Under the pieces are notes generated by a model. The model searched no databases. It saw nothing but the letters and a program-made list of their open reading frames with translations, and was not told the DNA's origin. Below are positions 1 through 5,685 of a stretch of 9,668 nucleotides of DNA, piece by piece. The DNA is taken from positions 1 through 9,668 of the forward strand of contig JAEZCS010000082.1 of the NCBI GenBank assembly GCA_023433445.1, given 5' to 3'. Both the position numbers and the translations under genes were made by a program. Each line of letters begins with the position of its first letter. Position 1 is the first letter of the stretch. Origin of the DNA: Pseudomonadota bacterium (GTDB lineage: Bacteria; Pseudomonadota; Alphaproteobacteria; Sphingomonadales; Sphingomonadaceae).

Positions 1-46
1 GACTGACGATCCGAGCCCGAAGATCTGATGAATAGGACTTCCCCAT
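1..46 (-). CDS. IS630-family transposase, N-terminal fragment cut by the window edge
   Basis: Read on the minus strand from the ATG at 46-44, the 15 complete codons give MGKSYSSDLRARIVS. This matches the conserved opening of IS630-family transposases (M-[GA]-[KR]-x-Y-S-x-D-L-R-x-R-[IV]-V), where a helix-turn-helix DNA-binding domain begins. A perfect GGAGGT ribosome binding site lies at 57-52, five bases before the ATG, which fixes the start. The rest of the gene, including the DDE catalytic domain, is beyond the left edge, so intactness cannot be judged. It is divergent from the TonB receptor. Only 15 residues support the call, but the motif and the ribosome binding site agree. Confidence 0.72.
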   Translation of the reverse strand, partial: MGKSYSSDLRARIVS

Positions 47-125
47 GATCCACCTCCAACAACGGTGAATCATATTCCTCAACCTTTGGGAATCCCCAGA
101 TTCCTATTTCAGGCTCGATGCTCTA
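1..125 (-). mobile_element. End of an IS630-type insertion sequence (boundary approximate)
   Basis: The transposase start at 46 implies that the upstream end of the element lies a short way to its right. The stretch 89-104 holds a perfect inverted repeat (GGAATC, four-base loop, GATTCC), the kind of structure often found at an IS terminus. IS630 elements insert at TA dinucleotides and duplicate them; a TA at 124-125 is a candidate outer edge. The other terminal repeat is outside the window, so the boundary is an inference and could be tens of bases off. Confidence 0.45.
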
Positions 126-236
126 GCTCGCTGCGACCTTGTCCCAGTGACAGGCGGAAAGCCAAATTACTTTGCGACGCTCCAGCGCATGTGGATTTGA
201 AGTCAATTTGATTATCGGCGGTTTAGTGTTGCGAAT

Positions 237-255
237 GGTTCTGACTATCATTAAC
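237..255. promoter_or_regulatory. Fur-box-like operator upstream of the TonB receptor
   Basis: The minus-strand 19-mer GTTAATGATAGTCAGAACC matches the classical Fur consensus GATAATGATAATCATTATC at 14 of 19 positions, with the left half best conserved. It overlaps the proposed -35 of the receptor promoter, which suits iron-dependent repression. Iron-uptake receptors are common Fur targets, so the context is right. Alphaproteobacterial Fur sites vary, so this rests on similarity and position only. Confidence 0.45.
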
Positions 256-267
256 GGAGCCCATAAT
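239..267 (+). promoter_or_regulatory. Candidate promoter of the TonB receptor gene
   Basis: CATAAT at 262-267 matches five of six bases of the -10 consensus. Seventeen bases upstream, TTCTGA at 239-244 is a weak -35. Transcription would start near 274, giving a leader of about 20 bases that contains the AGGGGG ribosome binding site at 281-286. The weak -35 and the overlap with the Fur-like site are consistent with a regulated promoter, but this is a pattern match. Confidence 0.35.
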
Positions 268-293
268 CAGATGCAGTAACAGGGGGCAGTTCA

Positions 294-2546
294 ATGGGTC
301 TGTGGAGATCGGGTGCGAGCCGGCAGGCAATGGCGATCGGCGTAGCGCTGTGGTGCGCGCCAGCCATGGCGGAAGAGGCCGACGACGGCGGCCGAGTCAT
401 CGACGGCATCGTCGTTACGGGAACGAAGGCCGACACGCTCGATATCGGCGGCTCGGTTCAGCGGCTCGACACCGCCGATCTGGAAACCTTCTCCTACAAT
501 GACGTGAACCGCATCCTGAGGCAGGTGCCAGGCGTCTATATTCAGGAAGAGGACGGGTTCGGCCTGCGCCCCAATATCGGCATTCGCGGCTCGGGCACAG
601 ATCGCAGTTCACGCGTTGCCGTCATGGAGGACGGCATCCTGATCGCACCGGCGCCTTATTCGGCGCCTGCGGCTTACTATTTCCCGCGCATGGCGCGCAT
701 AGCGGGCGTCGAGGTCGCCAAAGGGCCGGCAGCGATCAAATATGGCCCGATGACCGTCGGCGGCGCACTCAACCTCTTCTCGACGCCGATCCCGGACGTC
801 GATGCGGGAACGCTTGCCGGCAAGGCGGAACTGCTTGCGGGTAATCATGACAGCCAGCGCGCGCACGGCTGGGTCGGCGGATGGGCGCCGCTTGGCGGGG
901 GGATCGAGATCGGCGCGCTCGCCGAAGGGCTCTACGAGCATTCGGGCGGCTTCAAGAAGATCGGCATCGGCGGTGATACGGGCTTCGAGATCACCGACTG
1001 GACGGTGAAGCTGGGCCTGCGCTCGACCGACGGACGGCACGCGCTTGAGTTCAAATATCAGAACTACGACGAAACCAGCAACGAGACCTATCTGGGACTC
1101 ACCCTCTCTGACTTCGCGGCTTCACCCAACCGGCGCTACAATGGCAGCCAGGTCGATGCGATGAACGCCAGGCACAAGACCTACCAACTCAGCCATCGCT
1201 TCGAAATTTCGCCCAATGTTAGCCTGACGACGGTCGCCTATCGCACTGATACGGCGCGCGCATAGTACAAGCTCAACGATGTGCGCGACACGGCCAATAC
1301 CGGCTGGGTGTCGCTCAGCAGCGTGCTCGAAAATCCCGGCGCCAATCCCTTGCAGATGGCCGACCTGATCGGCGCCGACGGCTTCACCGGCCGCGCGGGC
1401 GCGCTGCGCGTGCGCAACAACAACCGCGTCTATCAGACGACGGGCATCCAGAGCGTGCTGACGACGGGCTTCAACACGGGCGGGATCACGCATACGCTCG
1501 AAGTCTCCGCCCGCTATCATGAGGATGAGGAAGACCGGTTCCAGCAGGACGACCGCTATCAGATGGTGAATGGCCGAATGGTGCTGACCACGGCGGGCGC
1601 ACCAGGAAGCCAGGACAATCGTATCGGCGATGCCAAGGCCTGGGCCTTCTTCATCCGCGACACGATCGAAGCGGGACCGCTGACGCTCGTGCCGGGTCTG
1701 CGCTATGAAACGATCGACCTCAGGCAAACCCGCTGGGCGACGACCGATCCCGATCGATCGGGGCCGACCACCGTCGCGAAGTCCCGTATCGACGTCTTCA
1801 TTCCCGGCGTGTCGGCGACTTGGCGCGTGGCCGACGCGGTCCGTATCATAGCTGGCGCGCATCGCGGCTTTGCCAGCCCAGCGCCGGGATCGACCGTCGA
1901 TCCCGAGACCTCCTGGAACTATGAGGCGGGCATCAAGCTTGGCACCAATGGCTGGCGTGCCGATATCATCGGCTTCTTCAACGACTATTCGAACCTGGTC
2001 GGCACCTGCACAGCATCGACCGGCGGCGACTGCAACATCGGCGACCAGTTCGCGGGCGGCAAGATCGACGTGAAGGGCATCGAACTCAGCGCTGGGCGTA
2101 CGCTCGGCAGCATCGCCACGGACGGCTTCGAAGTGCCAGTGTCGTTCGCCTACACTTATACCGACGCGAAGTTCAAAACGAACTTCGTCAGCGGCTATGA
2201 GCCCTGGGGCGCGGTCACCGCTGGTGACCGGCTGCCCTACATCCCCACCCATCAGATGACGGTGAATGCCGGGGTGACGACCAAGGTCGCGCGATTGAAC
2301 GCAGCGCTCAACTGGGTCGGCAAGGCCCGCGCCACTGCGGGGCAGGGGCCGATCGTCGCGTCGGATAGAATTGACGATCGCATACTCGTCGATCTGTCAG
2401 CCGAGATCGACCTGCATCGCAATGTGTCGCTGTTCGGCAGCGTGCAGAACCTGTTCGACGTCACTTACAACGCCGGCTTCTCCCCAGCGGGCGTACGGCC
2501 CGGCGCGCCGCGCCTCGCGCTGGGCGGCATTCGCGCCCGGTTCTGA
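294..2546 (+). pseudogene. FecA-like TonB-dependent receptor interrupted by an in-frame amber codon
   Basis: The family are 22-strand outer-membrane barrels that import ferric chelates using TonB energy. A Sec signal peptide ends at AMA26, before E27. A TonB-box-like DGIVVTG stretch follows at 37-43, then the plug (about 45-165) with the FecA-type markers IGIRG (95-99), MEDGILIAPAPY (111-122) and KYGPMTVGG (149-157). There is no N-terminal signalling domain, so it is not a transducer receptor. The frame hits TAG at 1263-1265 (codon 324), early in the barrel, in the context RA-stop-YKLNDV, where relatives typically have RxWYKL; one G-to-A change at 1264 of TGG explains it. The same frame then runs on to TGA at 2544-2546 and ends in ARF, with the terminal Phe typical of barrels; full length would be about 750 residues. 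The start is set by AGGGGG at 281-286. No ribosome binding site precedes the internal GTG at 1281, so the second part is unlikely to be made alone. The substrate is unknown. Confidence 0.88.
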
Positions 2547-2574
2547 TGCCAATTGCTTGGGGGTGGAAGGCTGC

Positions 2575-2608
2575 TGCTGCACTTTGCCGGATCCGGCGAA
2601 GTGCAGCG
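2575..2608. terminator. Strong hairpin after the TonB receptor gene
   Basis: CTGCACTT at 2577-2584 pairs perfectly with AAGTGCAG at 2599-2606, enclosing the 12-base palindrome GCCGGATCCGGC at 2586-2597. One G-U wobble joins the two parts, and two more pairs extend the stem outward. It lies 28 bases after the receptor stop, between convergent genes. No T-run follows on either strand, so it may be a bidirectional 3' end or stabilising structure, not a classical intrinsic terminator. Confidence 0.5.
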
Positions 2609-2628
2609 CGCTAGGATAGCGATCCTCG

Positions 2629-2663
2629 AAAAAAGGTGCGGCGGCTGTCACAAGCCGCTGCGC
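2629..2663 (-). terminator. Intrinsic terminator of the LuxR-type regulator gene
   Basis: On the minus strand, immediately after the regulator's TGA, GCGGCT (2658-2653) pairs with AGCCGC (2646-2641) across a six-base loop. GCG and CGC pairs at 2663-2661 and 2640-2638 extend the stem past a two-base bulge. A run of six T (2634-2629) follows three bases after the extended stem. Position, stem and T-run fit a Rho-independent terminator. Confidence 0.6.
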
Positions 2664-2666
2664 GGT

Positions 2667-3428
2667 TCAGGCACGGCTGAGAGGCATTGCGGCCAGCTCA
2701 AGCCGAGGAAGCTGCGCAGGATGCGGGATCGTGACATCTGCGGGCACAACCGGCTCAACCTCAGTCACACGACCGCGCATTCCGTGATTGGCGGCCCAAA
2801 TGGCAGCCTGAGTGCGGTTCTTCACGCGGAGCTTGCGCAGTACCGCCTTCACATGAACCTTCACCGTCGCCTCGCTGATCTCCATCCTCTTGGAAATGAC
2901 CTTGTTCGGACATCCCATGATGAGCCAGCGCAGGATTTCCAGCTCACGATCGGAGAGGCTTGCAGCATCTACCGGCCGTTCCACCTCCAGCGCATCTGTC
3001 AGCGTCGGCCGAGACTGCAATTCGTCAGCAAGTTGCGGCGGCAGGACTCGCTCACCCATCGCAACGAGATTCAGTGTCGCGACCAGGCGGTCGCAGCTGA
3101 TTTCCTTGATGATGTAGCCCATCGCGCCCAAGCGAAAGGCCTTGAGCATGGTCTGGAAGTCAAACCGATCCGATAATATGACGAGATAGGCACAAGGGAA
3201 TTTCCGCTGAAGAACAGCGACACTGTCCGGGTCCAGCTCTTCGGTACCATTGTCAATCAGAAGCAAGGAAGGCCCCGCATCTTCTTCCGGCACCTCCACC
3301 TTCTGAAGTGCAGCGGCAATATTTTGATATTGATTGACCCGGAAGTCACGCTCAGTGAGGATCCGACTCAAACCTTCTCTTACGATTGCATTACCGCACA
3401 ACAGACGCACATTGACTGGGTAAGCCAT
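2667..3428 (-). CDS. NarL/FixJ-type response regulator with an atypical receiver domain (LuxR HTH)
   Basis: This is a 253-residue DNA-binding regulator. The N-terminal part (about 5-125) has a receiver-like fold: a candidate phospho-acceptor D59 (LLLIDNG), S86 in the switch position and K108 in GYIIKE. The acidic pair that normally follows the first strand (DDH in NarL relatives) is replaced by C11-G12-N13, so Mg-dependent phosphorylation may be weak or absent. Residues 157-215 are a clear LuxR-type HTH (LSDREL, then KVISKRMEISEATVKVHVK and RKLRVKNRTQA). A 38-residue tail with no recognisable domain follows. The start ATG at 3428-3426 has AGGGG eight bases upstream. No histidine kinase is adjacent, so its signal is unknown. 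It is convergent with the TonB receptor, and a terminator follows the stop directly. The family is certain; the target genes are not identifiable. Confidence 0.88.
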   Translation of the reverse strand: MAYPVNVRLLCGNAIVREGLSRILTERDFRVNQYQNIAAALQKVEVPEEDAGPSLLLIDNGTEELDPDSVAVLQRKFPCAYLVILSDRFDFQTMLKAFRLGAMGYIIKEISCDRLVATLNLVAMGERVLPPQLADELQSRPTLTDALEVERPVDAASLSDRELEILRWLIMGCPNKVISKRMEISEATVKVHVKAVLRKLRVKNRTQAAIWAANHGMRGRVTEVEPVVPADVTIPHPAQLPRLELAAMPLSRA

Positions 3429-3947
3429 TGGGTAATCCCCTCATGATCCCTTTCACTTTCGTTAGCAGGCCCCAAACGAAGCGTGAAAAACCAGTGATCA
3501 AATGCCTGCAGTGCAACCCTTTCTTTTCGTTTCAACAAGTTATGACTAGCATATTTTCGACGCTAGAGTCCTGAAATGCCGTTTGGAAATTTCGGGTTAG
3601 TGCCACACATAGCTAACCAATTGTTAAGACAATATATTCCGTTTTTAACCATTGGAATTATGCCCTAGGCGCAGTGCCCACTATAATACTTTGGGCTTAC
3701 TGCGGAGAACATGGTCCCAGCATATGTCGAAGCGATGAGGGTTGCGAGTCTCTATTTGTTAACTTCAAAATTTAACCAGCTTTCCAAGCAAGTCCAACGG
3801 CTTATCCCGCACGAGTGCGACAATAGGCCGCGCCGTCACAAGGTCAGCTCGCTGAGACTCGAGAGAGTAAGGAATTTCAGGCAGTGGTTGCACGAGCTCT
3901 GACATGCATCAGGGCTTCTAAACTTGGGAAAAGTCCGTGCTGGGCTC
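3429..3947. other. AT-rich intergenic region without a convincing gene
   Basis: This 519-bp gap between the regulator and bamE is visibly richer in A and T than the flanking genes, with many TTAA, AATT and TTTT runs around 3540-3800. CTAGC at 3546-3550 and GCTAG at 3562-3566 form a weak inverted repeat. A perfect TATAAT sits at 3682-3687, with only a poor -35 (TTATGC at 3658-3663, 18-base spacer). The right end must hold the 3' end of the bamE transcript, but no clear hairpin with a T-run was seen. It may hold regulatory DNA for the minus-strand regulator or an unrecognised small RNA. Confidence 0.5.
3711..3902 (+). CDS. Possible small protein, 63 residues, weakly supported
   Basis: An ATG at 3711 has GGAGA at 3703-3707, and a TATAAT box at 3682-3687 would place transcription start near 3694, so the expression signals are plausible. 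The product starts MVPAYVEAMRVASLY and is basic towards the end (RPRRHK, RLERVRNFRQW). I recognise no family. Codon use is unlike the neighbours: AGG four times, AGA twice, plus TTA and GTA, all rare in GC-rich sphingomonad genes. It could be a chance frame, a foreign small gene or the body of a small RNA. Confidence 0.2.
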   Translation: MVPAYVEAMRVASLYLLTSKFNQLSKQVQRLIPHECDNRPRRHKVSSLRLERVRNFRQWLHEL

Positions 3948-4445
3948 TTAGCTGCCGTTAGGGCCGCCCCCGGTGTTGCTGCCCCCGCCGCCGCCCATGC
4001 CACCGGCGCCAACCGCACCGATATTGCCGAAGATTTCGTCGAACAGACTGCGATGCCGGCCCAAGGTCGGCGTCTTGTCGCCGGAAGGCGAAATCCTGGC
4101 CACCTGTTCAAGACCCTTGCGGTCTACTGCAATGACGTTGCCTGCGGGATCAAAGCGGACATGCAGCACCGTCTGCGCCACCGGCTTGGGATTGGAAAAA
4201 GCCAGCGCCCGCATATCGCGCGACACATAATACCAGTCCTCATCGCCAAATTGTGCGGTGAAGCTGGGACGGCCCAGCGTCCCTTCCACCGAAGCCCGGT
4301 TGTCGATGCCAGGTTGGATCGAATCGACCAGCAGCTTGTCGACCTGATACCCCTGATGGGTGCGGATGCGCGAACAAGCCGAGGTTCCGAGCACGAGCGC
4401 GCCAAGACCGACGGCAAGCAACAGATGTCGGCTAAACTGACGCAT
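3948..4445 (-). CDS. bamE: Outer membrane assembly lipoprotein BamE (SmpA/OmlA family)
   Basis: BamE is a small lipoprotein of the BAM complex that inserts beta-barrel proteins into the outer membrane. The start is the ATG at 4445-4443, not an upstream in-frame ATG, because AGGAGA lies six bases before it and a lipoprotein signal follows at once. Residues 1-23 are a hydrophobic leader (HLLLAVGLGALVLG) ending in TSA-C24, the lipidation Cys; Thr at -3 is less usual than Leu. The SmpA/OmlA domain spans about 30-120, with the family pattern of GYQVDKLLVDSIQPG, a GRPS turn, DWYYVSRD and VRFDPAGNVIAVD. The protein is 165 residues, longer than E. coli BamE (113), because of a C-terminal extension with a Gly-rich tail (GAGGMGGGGGSNTGGGPNGS). 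It is divergent from the bc1 chaperone gene with 142 bp between the starts. Confidence 0.9.
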   Translation of the reverse strand: MRQFSRHLLLAVGLGALVLGTSACSRIRTHQGYQVDKLLVDSIQPGIDNRASVEGTLGRPSFTAQFGDEDWYYVSRDMRALAFSNPKPVAQTVLHVRFDPAGNVIAVDRKGLEQVARISPSGDKTPTLGRHRSLFDEIFGNIGAVGAGGMGGGGGSNTGGGPNGS

Positions 4446-4457
4446 GAACTTCTCCTG

Positions 4458-4474
4458 CCGGGGCGAAGCCCCGG
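4458..4474 (-). promoter_or_regulatory. GC hairpin in the bamE leader, touching the ribosome binding site
   Basis: CCGGGGC and GCCCCGG form a perfect seven-pair stem with a three-base loop (UUC in the bamE mRNA). One base separates its 3' end from the AGGAGA ribosome binding site (4456-4451). There is no T-run, so it is not a terminator. It could influence mRNA stability or ribosome loading. Confidence 0.45.
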
Positions 4475-4536
4475 AAAACGCAAATACCAAAGCCGCCATT
4501 GCATCGCGCGGCCCGCCGATCAATATGGAAATGCGC

Positions 4537-4554
4537 GCCCCCCGGCAAGGGGGC
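4537..4554 (+). promoter_or_regulatory. GC hairpin in the leader of the bc1 chaperone gene
   Basis: GCCCCC at 4537-4542 pairs with GGGGGC at 4549-4554 over a six-base loop (CGGCAA). It lies 17 bases before the AGGAAA ribosome binding site at 4572-4577. It mirrors the hairpin in the divergent bamE leader. No T-run follows, so a leader structure is likelier than a terminator. Confidence 0.35.
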
Positions 4555-4587
4555 CTCCGCTCAGTTCAGCCAGGAAACCGTTTCGAC

Positions 4588-5103
4588 ATGCCAAAGCTTT
4601 TCCAGCGCCTGTTTGCGCGCTCCGATCCCAAGGACGCGATGCAACCGCTTTATCAAGCCATCGTCCGGGAAGGCCGCAAGCCGCACTGGTATATGGGAGG
4701 CCAAGTGCCCGACACGATGGATGGCCGGTTCGACATGATTGTCGCTATATTGGCCCAGGTGCTCATACGGCTTGAAGCACTCGGCGCTACCCAGGAAAGC
4801 GTCTGGCTTACCGAATTGTTTGTCGACGACATGGACGGTCAGTTGCGGCAGGAAGGCGTGGGCGACGTCGTGGTAGGCAAACATATCGGCCGGATGGTGA
4901 GCGCGCTCGGAGGACGACTGTCAGCCTATAAGGCGGCGCTTGTGGGTGACGCGGACCTGCGGGAGGCATTGGAGCGTAACCTGTACCGTGGCTTGGCGCC
5001 TGCTACGGACGCCGTGACGCATGTCGAAGCCCGCCTGAGGTCGCGTTGGGCAAGCCTTTCCGCCTTACCGCTCGATGCCTTGATGGCAGGAGATATTGGA
5101 TGA
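4588..5103 (+). CDS. Ubiquinol-cytochrome c chaperone (Cbp3/UQCC1 family)
   Basis: The mitochondrial members (yeast Cbp3, human UQCC1) help cytochrome b synthesis and assembly of the cytochrome bc1 complex; the alphaproteobacterial homologues presumably have a related role at the inner membrane. The 171-residue product has the family core: a short N-terminal segment MPKLFQRLF, then KPHWYMGGQVPDTMDGRFDM (about 31-50), a helical AILAQVLIRLEALG stretch, and the FVDDMDGQLRQEGVGD..VGKHIG motif. The start at 4588 fits family length; AGGAAA at 4572-4577 is ten bases away, a little far. An ATG at 4525 in the same frame would add an N-terminal extension not expected in the family. Its TGA overlaps the next gene's ATG, so the two are translationally coupled. 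Confidence 0.88.
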   Translation: MPKLFQRLFARSDPKDAMQPLYQAIVREGRKPHWYMGGQVPDTMDGRFDMIVAILAQVLIRLEALGATQESVWLTELFVDDMDGQLRQEGVGDVVVGKHIGRMVSALGGRLSAYKAALVGDADLREALERNLYRGLAPATDAVTHVEARLRSRWASLSALPLDALMAGDIG

Positions 5104-5630
5104 ACGATCCTGCGCCTGAATTTTCCCGCCCCGTTCGTGCCGATCAGCTCGCCCGGTATGCACAGGGCGTCACCATCGCCGCGGATGCTGAAGAGCGTGC
5201 CGCATTGGCCCGTCGTTTCAAGCTGACGTCGTTGGATCTACTTGAAGCCGATTATGCGTTGAGCGAGCAGGACGGCAGCATCGAAGCGCGCGGCCGGGTG
5301 CGGGCGAAACTGGCTCAGCCCTGCGTCGCGACGGGTGTGCCCGTGCCCGAATCCATCGATACCGACTTCCTGCTGCGCTTCGTGCCCGAAGGTGCCGGCG
5401 CTGAAGATGCAGAGGAATTGGAGATCGATTCGGAAGATTGCGACACCATCGGCTATGATGGGCAGATGATCGACATGGGGGAAGCGGTTGCCGAAACGAT
5501 GGCGCTGGCGATGACGCCCTATCCTCGATCACCGGACGCCGATGCTTACCTGCGGGACGCGGGGGTGTTGTCGGAAGAACAGGCAAGTCCATTTGCCGTG
5601 CTTCAGTCGCTTAAAGACACCAAGTCCTGA
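5100..5630 (+). CDS. DUF177 / YceD family protein
   Basis: This 176-residue acidic protein belongs to the DUF177 (YceD) family, whose members are implicated in 23S rRNA metabolism and are usually encoded beside rpmF and plsX. Visible family features are the EADYALSEQDGSIEARGRVRAKLAQPCVATG core (about residues 44-75), in which one Cys follows the beta region, the middle acidic segment (EGAGAEDAEELEIDSEDCD), and the conserved IDMGEAVAETMALAMTPYPRSPDA motif near residues 120-145. The start ATG at 5100 overlaps the chaperone stop as ATGA, with AGGAGA seven bases upstream; the longer in-frame ORF from 5046 lies inside the preceding gene and is not favoured. Unusually, dinB, not rpmF or plsX, follows. 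Confidence 0.88.
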   Translation: MNDPAPEFSRPVRADQLARYAQGVTIAADAEERAALARRFKLTSLDLLEADYALSEQDGSIEARGRVRAKLAQPCVATGVPVPESIDTDFLLRFVPEGAGAEDAEELEIDSEDCDTIGYDGQMIDMGEAVAETMALAMTPYPRSPDADAYLRDAGVLSEEQASPFAVLQSLKDTKS

Positions 5631-5685
5631 CGGATCAATCCAGGCGCGTTTTGTTCTCATCCTGGCTGTGGCATAAGCCTCCTTC

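Noticed and set aside
1122..2252. A 376-codon minus-strand ORF opposite the TonB receptor
   Set aside because: It is a reverse-frame shadow typical of GC-rich coding DNA: Arg/Ala/Asp-rich, no family motif, and fully covered by the receptor's clear barrel sequence.
1281..2546. Second part of the receptor as an independent gene starting at GTG 1281
   Set aside because: There is no ribosome binding site before the GTG, the frame is continuous with the upstream part, and a barrel without plug or signal peptide would not be a functional receptor.
3924..4775. A 283-codon plus-strand ORF over bamE and the start of the bc1 chaperone gene
   Set aside because: It overlaps two recognised genes in other frames, and its product is Arg/Pro/His-rich with no motif.
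5653..5672. A possible LexA box before dinB
   Set aside because: Only one GTTC half-site is present; the second half at the required spacing reads GGCT.
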